Shown: positions 51,836 through 61,039, numbered from the stretch's first letter. The stretch: 64,000 nt of DNA from BOG-908 sp965199235 (GCA_965199235.1 CBDAQU010000001.1:310001-374000); one strand, 5' to 3'. Translations and numbers: made by a program. The notes: a model not told the origin generated them from the letters alone.

Positions 51836-53307
51836 GTCGCGGCCAGGATGGCCGCCAGGCTCGCAACCCCTGCGGCCAGGCTGACGCGGTCGCGCAGGGC
51901 GAACACCACGGGGTCCTCGTTCATCAGGCCGCGATTGGCCAGCATCAGCACGCGGCTGACCCAGAACAGCAGGATCGGGCACAGCACCCATAGCGCCGCG
52001 GGTCGCGCATACAGCGAGGCCACCTCGGTGCTGTTGACGTAGAGCGCCAGCACCAGGACGGCCATCGTGCCGGACGACGCCGCCATGCTTCGCAGCATGT
52101 CCAGGTCGTCCGGCGCGTAGCCGCGGCCGGCGATCGGCGTCGCTGAAGGCACCACGCTCCGCCGCACCAGCCTGATCAGCTCGGTCAGTCTCTTCACCAC
52201 CGCCAGGCAGAAGAACAGGAACAGCGAAAAGGCCAGCAGCCAGGGCGACAGCTTGATGCCTGTCGCAGCCCCTCCGGCAAAGATGCGGAGCGTGTAGAGC
52301 CCGGCCAGCGTCGTGACGTCCCACACCATGCGCCGCTTGAGCACCAGGGAGTAGGCGAGCGTGCTGGCGTAGTACAGCGCCAGCATGGCGGCGAACCGCC
52401 ATGGCAGCGCCACGCACAAAGCGAGCGCCCCGGCGAGCAGACCCGCCGTCAGCCCGGGCGCCCAGGCCAGGTTCAGCGCGCCGCTGGCAAACGGCCGGTG
52501 CCGCTTGGTCGCATGCAGACGGTCGTGCGGCAGGTCCACCAGGTCGTTGAGCACATAGACGCTGGACGCGCACAGGCTGAAGGCCAGGAACGCCAGGCAG
52601 GCCTGCGCGAGCGGCTGCGCGCCGGCCGCATGGGCGGCGAGCAACGGCGCGAACACCAGCAGGTTCTTGGCCCATTGGTGCAGCCTGGTGGCACGCGCGA
52701 CCAGCCGAAGCGTCTGCAGGCTCGAGTTGGCGCGGCCGATCGCCTGGGTGTCGGCGCACACCGCGTCCGCCGCGTGGCGCAACCCGGAGGACGGCGCCAC
52801 CAGGTAGCCGCGCCGCGCTGCCTGCCACACCGGCAGGTCGGCCGCCGAATCGCCTGCGTAGTCGAATCCCTGCGCGCCGAACTTCTCGATCAGCAGCCGC
52901 GCCTTGGCCTGTCCCTTCAGGTTCACCAGGCCGTCGGACGCGAATACCCCGTCGAACACGCCGAGGTGTCGGGATACGCTGAGGGCGACGCTGCTGTCGG
53001 CCGCTGTCGCGAGATAGACCGGCCGCTGGTCGGTCTGCGCCTGGCGCGCCAGGGCGAGCACCTGGTCGTCATAGACGAGCGTCGACGGATCGAGCGGTTC
53101 GGCCGCAGCCATGTCGCGCTTGAACGCCGCCCGGTCGCCCAGCGCCCTGGGAAGCATCGCCAGGAAGGTGAGCGGGCGGTTGGCCAGCAGCCGGATCGCC
53201 GTCTCCGCCAGCGTGTCGGTGCAGGCAGCCGTTCCGTCCAGGTCCAGCACGAGGGGAATCATCCCTGGGCTGTATCCCACCGGGATGATGCAGGCCAGAC
53301 CGGACAT
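51832..53307 (-). CDS. HAD phosphatase fused to UbiA-type prenyltransferase (DPPR synthase-like)
   Basis: 491 residues. The N-terminal ~200 residues form a HAD domain (LVLDLDGTAACTDTLAET, YLATAAD, YAGDSAADLPVW). The C-terminal ~290 residues are a UbiA membrane prenyltransferase (LHQWAKNLLVFAPLLA, VLNDLVDLPHDRLHATKR) of the group that makes polyprenyl-phosphoryl-5-phosphoribose from PRPP; the HAD part would remove the 5-phosphate. ATG 53307 has GAGGG close upstream, derived from the hemY end repeat; ATG 53262 is an alternative. Confidence 0.88.
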   Translation of the reverse strand: MSGLACIIPVGYSPGMIPLVLDLDGTAACTDTLAETAIRLLANRPLTFLAMLPRALGDRAAFKRDMAAAEPLDPSTLVYDDQVLALARQAQTDQRPVYLATAADSSVALSVSRHLGVFDGVFASDGLVNLKGQAKARLLIEKFGAQGFDYAGDSAADLPVWQAARRGYLVAPSSGLRHAADAVCADTQAIGRANSSLQTLRLVARATRLHQWAKNLLVFAPLLAAHAAGAQPLAQACLAFLAFSLCASSVYVLNDLVDLPHDRLHATKRHRPFASGALNLAWAPGLTAGLLAGALALCVALPWRFAAMLALYYASTLAYSLVLKRRMVWDVTTLAGLYTLRIFAGGAATGIKLSPWLLAFSLFLFFCLAVVKRLTELIRLVRRSVVPSATPIAGRGYAPDDLDMLRSMAASSGTMAVLVLALYVNSTEVASLYARPAALWVLCPILLFWVSRVLMLANRGLMNEDPVVFALRDRVSLAAGVASLAAILAAT

Positions 53308-53311
53308 GCGA

Positions 53312-53389
53312 CCCTCAATACGGCTCAGCCGTGCCGTCCCTCAATAAAGCTCGGCCGTCCCGTCCCTCAATACAGCTCGGCCGTCCCGT
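53312..53389 (-). repeat. 26-base tandem repeat copying the end of hemY
   Basis: Three units of 26 bases starting at 53312, 53338 and 53364 (plus strand CCCTCAATACAGCTCGGCCG with a TCCCGT tail). The hemY ending DGTAELY-stop is the 53364 unit; the other two lie beyond the stop and carry their own TGA. The last one provides the ribosome-binding site of the UbiA-HAD gene. Confidence 0.95.
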
Positions 53390-54683
53390 CCAGGGCGGGT
53401 GCGATCTGCGGCGCCCCGGCGATGCGCGCGACCGGGGCGGTGTAGTTCGCGGTGGGCACGCCCCACAGCACCCGGCCCACGGTGTGGCAGACCGGGCAGG
53501 CGGGATGCCAGGCGCCGAAGGTGGTGCCGCAGGCCTCGCACCGCCATGCCGGGTCGGCGCCCGCCATCGCGGCGTGGCGCAGGGCGTCCCGCTGGCCCGG
53601 CTCGTCTTCGGCCGCCTCCGCGATGTCGGCCTGCAGCAGGTGCACGCGGCGCTGGTCCAGCCCGCTCGCGCGGACCGCCTCCAGATGGCGCCTGGCCTCC
53701 TCGGGCTGCCCTGCATCAAGCGCCAGCCTGGACAGCAGAAGGTGGCTTTCGGCGTGCTCCGGCGCGCCGCGCACCAGGTCGGTGCCGAGTTTGAGGCGCG
53801 TCAGCTTGTCCGGCGCGGTGCGCAGGGCGAACTCGGCGATGTCGGGATGCGGGGTGGCTGCCCAGCCGCGCCGCAACACGTCCATCGCCGCCCTCTCCCG
53901 CCCGCCCTCGCGCAGCCGCCGGGCATAGACGATGGTGGCGGGCGGCAGCGAAGGGTCGCGTTTCCAGGCCTGCTTGGCCAGCTTGTGCGCCAGCGCAGGG
54001 TCTTCCTCGGCGTCGGCGGCCGCGGCGGCAAACCCGGCCTTCGGCGCCTCGTCCTGGCTGAGCTGAAGCGCCTCGGACCACGCGCCGGTGCGCAGCGCAA
54101 GCTGGGTGCGCTCGCCGCGCAGCCAGGCCGCCCCCGGATGCGCCGCTTCGGCCTCCCGCGCCAGGATCGCCGCGCGCGGGTAATCCTCGCGCTGAATCGC
54201 CAGCCGCAACAGGCCGCGCAGGCCGAGAAAGGCCGAATCGCGACGTTCGGCCAGCTTCTCGAACGCCGCCTCCGCCTCGTCCTCGTTGCCGGAAATGCTG
54301 CCGGCATAGGCGCGCAGCAACAGGGTCTGCGGCGTCTCGCCGAGCAGCCTGGTCGCCCGCGCCGCCTCCCTGCGCGCATCCTCGGGCTCGCGCGCGGCCA
54401 GGGCGAGCAGGGTGTTGGTCACGGCAGCGTCGCCGCGCCGGCGCTGGCGCCGCTCGCCGCCGCGCCGGAAGGCGCCGGGCAGGCTGAAGATCGTGGCGAC
54501 GACGCGGAACAGCAGGTAGATTGCGGCAACCAGCAGGATCAGCGCCAGCACCGCGACCGAGAGCGGCATCTGGATGTCGGTCTGGCCGACCGTCATCGAC
54601 ACCGCGCCGGTCAAATGCTGCACCCACCAGCCAGCCCCGACCGCTGCGGCGGCCAGGAGGATGATCAGCAGGATGGTGCGCAT
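53367..54683 (-). CDS. hemY: HemY-N domain protein with TPR repeats and C-terminal zinc ribbon
   Basis: 438 residues. Two N-terminal membrane helices (ILLIILLAAAAVGAGWWVQ, LSVAVLALILLVAAIYLLF), the HemY_N region, TPR-like helices, and a C-terminal CEACGTTFGAWHPACPVCHT zinc ribbon that is usual in alphaproteobacterial versions. It is encoded with hemD and a mitofilin-like gene, linked by context to late heme synthesis; the biochemical role is not settled. TGATG overlap with the upstream gene. Not protoporphyrinogen oxidase despite the shared name. Confidence 0.9.
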   Translation of the reverse strand: MRTILLIILLAAAAVGAGWWVQHLTGAVSMTVGQTDIQMPLSVAVLALILLVAAIYLLFRVVATIFSLPGAFRRGGERRQRRRGDAAVTNTLLALAAREPEDARREAARATRLLGETPQTLLLRAYAGSISGNEDEAEAAFEKLAERRDSAFLGLRGLLRLAIQREDYPRAAILAREAEAAHPGAAWLRGERTQLALRTGAWSEALQLSQDEAPKAGFAAAAADAEEDPALAHKLAKQAWKRDPSLPPATIVYARRLREGGRERAAMDVLRRGWAATPHPDIAEFALRTAPDKLTRLKLGTDLVRGAPEHAESHLLLSRLALDAGQPEEARRHLEAVRASGLDQRRVHLLQADIAEAAEDEPGQRDALRHAAMAGADPAWRCEACGTTFGAWHPACPVCHTVGRVLWGVPTANYTAPVARIAGAPQIAPALDGTAELY

Positions 54684-56170
54684 CAGCTATGCGCCATCGC
54701 GGCAAGGGCGGCGCGCGCCTCCACCAGCGAGCGCGCCTGCGCAACCCAGTTGCTTGCCGCGGCAGCGGCAGGCCCGTCCAGCGCGCCCAGAGTGTCGGCC
54801 GCGCGCTTGAGGTCGCCGGCGTTCAGCGCGTCCTGCGCGCGCGCCAGCACGCCTGCTGCGGGGTCGCCTACCAGCACGCGGTCGCCGCGCCGCACCGTTA
54901 CGCTCTGCTGCACGCGGGCGAGCGCGCGATCCAGGAAGGACCGGTTCGAGAGGTCGGGCTGGCTCGCGGCACGGGCAGCCTCGGCCACCTGCGGGAAGGC
55001 GGCGCGCAGCCCGCTTTCCGTGGGGGGTGCGACGGTCGCGAAACGCGAGAGCGCCGGCGGCGCGTCTGGCAGGGCGCCGAGCGGCTGGCCCGATTGCAGC
55101 GCTGCCTGGGCTTCCTCGATGCGGACGGCGCGGCTGGCGTTCCGTGCCACCCCCTGCACTTGCCCCTCGCCCTGCTCGAGCTTCTCCACCCGGGTGGTCA
55201 GCGCTGCGAGCTGCGTCCTGGCCTCGGCCTCGCCCTGCTCGGTCGTCTTTGCCTGCGCCTGTTCCTGCGACTGCGCCTGTCCTGTCCCCAGCTCGAGCTT
55301 GTCGATGCGCGCGCCGAGTGCGGCAACCTGCGCCAGGGCCTGAGTTTGCGCCTGAGTCTGGGCCTGGTTCTGGGCCTGATTCTGGGCCGGTAATTGAGAT
55401 TGCCGCAATCCCTGCTCCACCCTGTCGACCCTTGCGGCGAGCGCCTCGACCTGTGCGCCAGCCTTGGCCTCGTCCTGCGCCTGCTGCTGGCCGGCTTGCT
55501 GGCGGGCGGCGTCAGCCTGGCCTGGCGCCGCCTCCAGCTTGGCCAGGCGCTGCTGCAGATCGTCCATCGTCGATTTCTGCTGCGCCAGGGCGTCGTCCTC
55601 TGCCGCCTTCTGCCGGTCGAGCTTGCTGCCCATGTCGGCCGCCTGCTGCCCCGCAACGAGCGCGGGCACCTGGGCGGCGGTCGTGTCGGGCGGCGGCGGC
55701 GCGGTCTCCGGCGGGCGTTGCGAGGCGATCTCGCCCGCTTTCTGTATTTCGGCTGCCTGTGCATCCTGCTTGGCCGAAAGCGCATCCACCCGGCCGGACA
55801 GCTCGTCCAGCTTCTTCGACGCGTCGGCGACCGCCTCCTGGCCGACGCCCTGGGCGGGCGCCGGGGCCCGCGCCGCTTTCTCCAGCGCGTCCACCCGGCC
55901 GGACAGCGCCTGGGTTTGCGACTGCACCGCCGCCATGATCTGCGCCCGTGCGGCTTCGATGGCGGGCTGCGAGTCGGCGGCGGCCTGCGCCGGCGCGCCG
56001 TTCGGATGCGTCCACACCCAGTATATGGCGCCGCCCAGCCCCGCAGTCAGCAACAGGGTGAGGAGCAGCGGCGTGCCGCCGCGGCGCCGCACGACCGCCA
56101 CGGCTGGCGCCGGGGCGTGCTCGATGACCGGAGGCGGGACGGGATCGGATGTCGGTTCGGAATCGCTCAT
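54683..56170 (-). CDS. Mitofilin-like / HemX-region inner-membrane coiled-coil protein (COG4223 type)
   Basis: 495 residues from ATG 56170, overlapping the hemD stop. Proline-rich cytosolic start, one transmembrane helix (GTPLLLTLLLTAGLGGAIYW), a long Ala/Gln coiled coil including QNQAQNQAQTQAQTQA, and a conserved C-terminal domain (AFPQVAEAARAASQ, RAADTLGALDGPAAAAASNW). It belongs to the alphaproteobacterial mitofilin-related family found between hemD and hemY, possibly for membrane organisation. Confidence 0.85.
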   Translation of the reverse strand: MSDSEPTSDPVPPPVIEHAPAPAVAVVRRRGGTPLLLTLLLTAGLGGAIYWVWTHPNGAPAQAAADSQPAIEAARAQIMAAVQSQTQALSGRVDALEKAARAPAPAQGVGQEAVADASKKLDELSGRVDALSAKQDAQAAEIQKAGEIASQRPPETAPPPPDTTAAQVPALVAGQQAADMGSKLDRQKAAEDDALAQQKSTMDDLQQRLAKLEAAPGQADAARQQAGQQQAQDEAKAGAQVEALAARVDRVEQGLRQSQLPAQNQAQNQAQTQAQTQALAQVAALGARIDKLELGTGQAQSQEQAQAKTTEQGEAEARTQLAALTTRVEKLEQGEGQVQGVARNASRAVRIEEAQAALQSGQPLGALPDAPPALSRFATVAPPTESGLRAAFPQVAEAARAASQPDLSNRSFLDRALARVQQSVTVRRGDRVLVGDPAAGVLARAQDALNAGDLKRAADTLGALDGPAAAAASNWVAQARSLVEARAALAAMAHS

Positions 56171-56847
56171 ATCAGGGCCAGAACATCGTCCAGTGTTGGG
56201 CTGCGCGCACGGCATACGCGCAGCCATGGCAGCGCCTCAAGCCTCTCCGCCGTGGTTTGGCCGATCGCCAGCGCGGCCACGCCGTGCAGCGCCCCCCAAA
56301 GTGCTGGCGGCAGCAGACGCACGAAGGCGTCGGCGGTCTCGGCGGAGAGGAACATCGCGGCGCGGAGCCGGCCGGACTGCAACGCCAGCGCCGCTGCGTC
56401 GGGGAAATGCGACACCGGCCTGGCCGTGTAGCAGACCCGCCTGGCTACGCGGAAGCCGCGTCGGCGCAGGTTCGACGCCAGCGCCGCCCCCTGCCCTGCG
56501 CCGCTGGCCAGAACGAGCGGCCCGGAGGCGGGATCGGCCTCACGCGCCACCAGCGCGGCGAGTGCCGCGGCGTCGCCCGACGCGCTCAGCACGTCGGCGA
56601 AGCCGTGCGCGCGCGCCCGCTCCGCCGTCGCGTCGCCGACCGCGAACAGCCGCACGCCGCCAGGCGGAAGCGAGGCCAGGGCGTTGCTGCTGGTCACCAG
56701 GACCGCTTGCGCGCGTCTCGGCATGGCGACGGTTTTTGCGGCGATGGTCAGGAACGGCGCCACGATCGGATCGAAACCCCTCGCCGCGACGCGCGCGCTG
56801 GTGGTGTCGGCGAAGCCTGGGCGGGTGATCAGGACGGATTGTGGCAT
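56167..56847 (-). CDS. hemD: Uroporphyrinogen-III synthase
   Basis: 226 residues from ATG 56847. Closes the linear tetrapyrrole to uroporphyrinogen III. Low-conservation family, but VLITRPGFADTTSARVAARG, LVTSSNALASLPPG, FAVGDATAERARAHGF, LASGAGQGAALASNLRRRGF and AIGQTTAERLEAL all fit. First gene of the 16-gene minus run; the promoter should be in 56848-57069. ATG 56859 is an alternative start. Confidence 0.85.
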   Translation of the reverse strand: MPQSVLITRPGFADTTSARVAARGFDPIVAPFLTIAAKTVAMPRRAQAVLVTSSNALASLPPGGVRLFAVGDATAERARAHGFADVLSASGDAAALAALVAREADPASGPLVLASGAGQGAALASNLRRRGFRVARRVCYTARPVSHFPDAAALALQSGRLRAAMFLSAETADAFVRLLPPALWGALHGVAALAIGQTTAERLEALPWLRVCRARSPTLDDVLALI

Positions 56848-57069
56848 GGCAGGGCACATGGGCCGGGGTGCGGACGGATTTCGGTCACGCGCGGTCGGTG
56901 CGGCGAAGGACGTCCGGCCTGCGGCGACCTCGACCGCGAGCCCCACCCGGCAAGCAAGCGGCTGACGTTGAAAGAAGGACGCAGGGCGACACTGGCTGAG
57001 AGACCGGCCCTGCCGATCAGGTAATCCGCATCTCGCTGACGCAAACCGCGGAAGATCTTCGCGGACCGA

Positions 57070-58140
57070 TCAGGCGTCGAACAGCGCGGCGGGGCTGTCG
57101 GCGCGCAGCGAGGCGCCGAGCTCGGCGCCCAGGCGCTGCGCGTCGCCCGCCAGGCCGTCCAGGCTGCGCTTGAGCAGAAAACTGCCGTCCTCGCTCGCGG
57201 TCAGGCCGGTCAGCCGCAGCCGCCCGTCCGAGCGGATGCGCGCGTGCCCGCCGATCGGCGTGTGGCACGACCCGTCTAGCACCGCCAGCATCGAGCGCTC
57301 GGCGGTGGATACGGCGCGCGCCACCGGGTCCTCTATGCTGGCGAGCAGGGCGCAGAGCTCAGTGTCGGCCTCCCGTACGGTCACGCCGACGATGCCCTGG
57401 CCGGCAGACGGCACCATCACCTCGGGGTTCAGAACGAGGCTGGCGCGCTGGTCCAGGCCGAGCCGGCGCAGGCCCGCCAGCGCCAGCAGGGTCGCGGCGA
57501 AATCGCCGGCGGCGACCCGGTCCAGCCTGGTCTGCACGTTGCCGCGTATCAGGCCGATGGCGAGGTCGGGGCGACGGTGCAGCATCTGCGCCTGCCGCCG
57601 CACCGAGGACGTGCCGACCAGCGCGCCCGCAGGCAAGGCCGCGAACGGGTCGTCCGGGTCGGGCGTCGGCGTGTCGTGCGGCAGGATCAGCGCGTCACGC
57701 GCGTCCTCCCGCTTCAGCGTGCACGCCAGCACGACGCCTGGCGGAAGCACGGTTTCCAGGTCCTTGAGGCTGTGCACCGCCATGTCTATCCGGCCGTCCA
57801 GCAGCGCCTCGTGGATCTCCTTGGCGAACAGGCCCTTGCCGCCGATTTCGGCCAGCCTCCGATTCTGCACCGCGTCGCCGGTGGTGCGGATGGCGTGCTC
57901 GACGAACACCGCCACGTCGTCCGAATCGCCGGGCGCGCGCAGCACCGGGCAGAAATGCATGATCGCGCTCATGAACGCGCGCGTCTGCACCAGCGCCAGC
58001 GGCGAGGCCCTGCTGCCGATGCGCAGCGGCAGCGGCCGGCGGGCATGCGGTCCCACGCGCGCCGGCGCCGCCGCACACGAAGCCGGGCGTGACGCTGCCT
58101 GGTCGGGATCCGGCGTGGGAGGGGGATGGGCGGCGGTCAT
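57070..58140 (-). CDS. hemC: Hydroxymethylbilane synthase (porphobilinogen deaminase)
   Basis: 356 residues with a ~38-residue Pro/Ala-rich extension before the usual start PLRIGSRASPLALVQTRAFM. Motifs: GGKGLFAKEIHEALLDGRID, MAVHSLKDLETVLP, TSSVRRQAQMLHRRPDL and the dipyrromethane-cofactor cysteine in LDGSCHTPIGG. Polymerises four porphobilinogens. Divergent from tsaD; hemD is next downstream after a 222-base gap. Confidence 0.94.
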   Translation of the reverse strand: MTAAHPPPTPDPDQAASRPASCAAAPARVGPHARRPLPLRIGSRASPLALVQTRAFMSAIMHFCPVLRAPGDSDDVAVFVEHAIRTTGDAVQNRRLAEIGGKGLFAKEIHEALLDGRIDMAVHSLKDLETVLPPGVVLACTLKREDARDALILPHDTPTPDPDDPFAALPAGALVGTSSVRRQAQMLHRRPDLAIGLIRGNVQTRLDRVAAGDFAATLLALAGLRRLGLDQRASLVLNPEVMVPSAGQGIVGVTVREADTELCALLASIEDPVARAVSTAERSMLAVLDGSCHTPIGGHARIRSDGRLRLTGLTASEDGSFLLKRSLDGLAGDAQRLGAELGASLRADSPAALFDA

Positions 58141-58258
58141 GCTACTGTCCTATTACCCGGCGCATGCTGTGCAAAGTGCGTCAAGCAATGGGGTCGCCCG
58201 CCGAAATCCCCAGGGAAGCGGCGCTGGCGATCGCCCGCCTGCATGGCTGCCATCCGCC

Positions 58259-59299
58259 ATGAGCCTGCTTGCCCCGGTTCTCGGCATCGAAACATCCTGC
58301 GACGAAACCGCCGCCGCGGTGCTCGGCTCGGACGGCGCGGTGCTGGCCGAGGCGGTGCTCAGCCAGCAGGAGCACGCGGCGTTCGGCGGCGTGGTGCCGG
58401 AGATCGCCGCCCGCGCCCACCTGGAGCACCTGCCCAGCCTGGTCGGGCAGGTCATGGCCCAGGCCGGCCTCGGCTATGCCGGGCTGGGCGGGGTTGCAGC
58501 CACGGCGGGACCTGGCCTGATCGGCGGCCTGATCGTGGGCGCCGGCCTCGGCAAGGGCATCGCGATGTCGGCGGGCCTGCCCTTCGTCGCCGTCAACCAC
58601 CTCGAAGCCCATGCGCTGACGGTGCGGCTGCCCTGGCTCGGCCACGATGCCTGTTTTCCCTATCTTCTGCTCCTGGTGTCCGGCGGGCATTGCCAGTGCG
58701 TGGCCGTGCATGGCCTGGGGTGCTACCGGCGGCTCGGCGGCACGATGGACGACGCGGTGGGCGAGGCTTTCGACAAGGTGGCCAAGCTGCTCGGCCTTGG
58801 CTGGCCGGGCGGCCCTGCGCTGGAGCGGCTGGCGGCGGGCGGCCAAGCGGCACGCGTCTCGCTGCCCCGCCCCCTGCTCGGCCGCGCCGGCTGCGACTTC
58901 AGCTTCTCCGGGCTGAAAACCGCCTTCGCCCAACTGGTGGCCGCCTACCCGCCAGGCCCCCTGCCGGCGCAGGATGCCGCCGACCTCGCCGCCGGCTTCC
59001 AGGAAGCGGTGAGCGAGGTGATGGCCGACCGCGCCGCCCACGCGCTGGCGATGATGCCGCAAGCCCGGCTGCTGGTGGCCGCCGGCGGGGTCGCCGCCAA
59101 CGGCGCCATACGCGCCAGGCTCGCGGCGGTGGCCGAGGCGGCCGGCGTAACGCTCGCCGTGCCGCCGACAAGACTGTGCGGCGACAACGCGGTGATGGTG
59201 GCCTGGACCGGCATCGAGCGTCTGCGCGCCGGGCTGGCCAGCCCGATGGACGCTCCGCCGCGCCCGCGCTGGCCGCTGGACGAACTCCTGGGCCCGTGA
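58259..59299 (+). CDS. tsaD: tRNA threonylcarbamoyladenosine synthase subunit TsaD
   Basis: 346 residues from ATG 58259. Forms t6A37 in ANN-decoding tRNAs with TsaB/TsaE. LGIETSCDETAAAVLGSDG, metal ligands NHLEAHALTVRL, LLLVSGGHCQC, DDAVGEAFDKVAKLLGL and VAAGGVAANGAIR are family hallmarks. Only 118 bases separate it from hemC. GTGA overlap with rlmJ. The long open frame upstream is the shadow of hemC. Confidence 0.95.
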   Translation: MSLLAPVLGIETSCDETAAAVLGSDGAVLAEAVLSQQEHAAFGGVVPEIAARAHLEHLPSLVGQVMAQAGLGYAGLGGVAATAGPGLIGGLIVGAGLGKGIAMSAGLPFVAVNHLEAHALTVRLPWLGHDACFPYLLLLVSGGHCQCVAVHGLGCYRRLGGTMDDAVGEAFDKVAKLLGLGWPGGPALERLAAGGQAARVSLPRPLLGRAGCDFSFSGLKTAFAQLVAAYPPGPLPAQDAADLAAGFQEAVSEVMADRAAHALAMMPQARLLVAAGGVAANGAIRARLAAVAEAAGVTLAVPPTRLCGDNAVMVAWTGIERLRAGLASPMDAPPRPRWPLDELLGP

Positions 59300-60117
59300 A
59301 CTACCGCCACGCCTATCACGCCGGAAACGCGGCCGATTGTTTCAAGCATGCCGTGCTCGTGTGGGTGCTGCGCGCGCTGGCGCGGAAGGCAAAACCGTTT
59401 TTCGTGCTGGACACGCATGCGGGGATCGGGCGCTACGATCTATCGGGAGAGGCGGCGCAGCGGACCGGCGAGGCGCAGGGCGGCATCCTGCGGCTGCTCG
59501 ACGACACGCCTGCCGCCCTCTCAGGCTATGTCGGCCTGGTGCGCAGCCTTGGCCTGTATCCAGGCTCGCCGGCGCTGATCGCGGCCCTGCTGCGGCCCGG
59601 CGACCGGGCGGCGTTGTGCGAGCTGCACCAGGAGGATCACGCCGCCCTGCGCGCCCAGACCTTTGCGCGTGACCCGCGCCTCAGCGTGCACCTGCGCGAC
59701 GGCTACGCGGCCATCGCCGCGTTCCTTCCTCCTCATGAGCGGCGCGCCCTGATCCTGATCGACCCGCCCTACGAACAGCCCGACGAGCATGGCCGGCTGG
59801 CCGCTGCGCTGCGCGCCGGGAACGCGCGCTTTCCGGGCGGCACCATGCTCGCCTGGTACCCGGTCAAACACCGCGCGCCCGTGCGCGCCCTGCACGAGGC
59901 ACTGCGCACCGGCCCGGTCCGCGACGTGGTCGCATGCGAGCTGCTGTTCCGCGAACCTGTCGACGCCGCCCGCCTCAACGGCAGCGGCCTGGTGATCGTC
60001 AACCCGCCCTACCGCTTCGATGCCGAGCTGCCGCCCATCCTGACCGCCCTGCTGCAGCGGCTCGGCGCCGGCGAACCCGGCCAGGACGCGACCTTGACAC
60101 GTCTCGCCGATGAATAG
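59296..60117 (+). CDS. rlmJ: 23S rRNA (adenine-2030-N6)-methyltransferase RlmJ
   Basis: 273 residues from GTG 59296. NYRHAYHAGNAADCFKHAVL at the start, FFVLDTHAGIGRYDL as SAM motif, and the catalytic DPPYE (RRALILIDPPYEQPDEHG). Methylates A2030 of 23S rRNA. The overlap with tsaD and the eight-base overlap with gpsA place all three in one transcript. Confidence 0.93.
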   Translation: MNYRHAYHAGNAADCFKHAVLVWVLRALARKAKPFFVLDTHAGIGRYDLSGEAAQRTGEAQGGILRLLDDTPAALSGYVGLVRSLGLYPGSPALIAALLRPGDRAALCELHQEDHAALRAQTFARDPRLSVHLRDGYAAIAAFLPPHERRALILIDPPYEQPDEHGRLAAALRAGNARFPGGTMLAWYPVKHRAPVRALHEALRTGPVRDVVACELLFREPVDAARLNGSGLVIVNPPYRFDAELPPILTALLQRLGAGEPGQDATLTRLADE

Positions 60118-61039
60118 GGTTGCGATCGTCGGCGCTGGCGCCTGGGGCACCGCGCTCGCCATTCAGGCCGCCCGCGCCGGCAACGAGGTTCTCCTATGGT
60201 CCCGCACGCCGCTCATCGGGCGGGTGTCCCCGCGCCTGCCCGGCTTTGTGCTTCCGGATGCCGTCAGCCTGGTGGACGAACCGCCGAGCCGGGCCGATGT
60301 CATGGTGCTGGCGGTTCCGACCCAGCAGCTTCGCATGGTCGCACGCGAGCTTCGCCCCGAGGCGCCTCTGCTGGCGTGCTGCAAGGGATTGGAGACGGGC
60401 ACCGGCCGGTTGCCGCTCGAAATCCTCTCGGAGCTGCATCCAGGCATGCCGAACGCGGTCCTGACCGGCCCCAATTTCGCCGCAGGGATCGCCGCGGGCC
60501 ACCCTGCCGCCTCTGTCGTCGCCGCGTCCGACGCAGCGCTGCGGGGCCGGCTGGTCGGCCTGCTCGGCTCGCCCGGCTTTCGCCTCTACGGCAGCGCCGA
60601 CCCGGCCGGCGCGCAGCTGGGCGGGGCGGCGAAGAATGTGATCGCCATTGCAGCGGGCGCGGTGATCGGCGCCGGCTACGGCGAGAACGCGCGCGCCGCC
60701 CTGATCACCCGCGGACTGGCCGAGCTCTCGCGCCTGATCGTGGCGCATGGTGGCCGGGCGGAAACCGCAGCCGGCCTGTCCGGCTTGGGCGACCTTGTGT
60801 TGACATGCACGGGGACAGCCAGCCGCAATTTCGCCTACGGCCAGGCGTTGGGAATCGGCAGAGCGCCCGTTCCCTCCGGGGTGATAGAGGGCGTATCGAC
60901 TGCAGCCGCCCTGGTGGCGCGGGCCGCCGGGCTGGACCTGCCGATCTGCACCGCAGTCGCCGACCTGCTCGGCGGGCGGTTGTCGCTCATCGACGCTATG
61001 ACTCGCCTTCTGGCGCGCAAACTGCGCGAGGAGGTCTGA
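60110..61039 (+). CDS. gpsA: Glycerol-3-phosphate dehydrogenase [NAD(P)+]
   Basis: 309 residues. NAD-binding VAIVGAGAWGTALAIQAARAG, VLTGPNFAAGIAAGHPAA, the catalytic Lys in LGGAAKNVIAIAAGAVIGAG and GLSGLGDLVLTCTGTASRNF. Makes sn-glycerol-3-phosphate for phospholipids. The gene order tsaD-rlmJ-gpsA is normal for the group. Confidence 0.95.
   Translation: MNRVAIVGAGAWGTALAIQAARAGNEVLLWSRTPLIGRVSPRLPGFVLPDAVSLVDEPPSRADVMVLAVPTQQLRMVARELRPEAPLLACCKGLETGTGRLPLEILSELHPGMPNAVLTGPNFAAGIAAGHPAASVVAASDAALRGRLVGLLGSPGFRLYGSADPAGAQLGGAAKNVIAIAAGAVIGAGYGENARAALITRGLAELSRLIVAHGGRAETAAGLSGLGDLVLTCTGTASRNFAYGQALGIGRAPVPSGVIEGVSTAAALVARAAGLDLPICTAVADLLGGRLSLIDAMTRLLARKLREEV

Noticed and set aside
53367..54683. 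Protoporphyrinogen oxidase, because of the name HemY
   Set aside because: No FAD-binding motif; the protein has two membrane helices, TPR-like repeats and a zinc ribbon, as in the HemY-N family.
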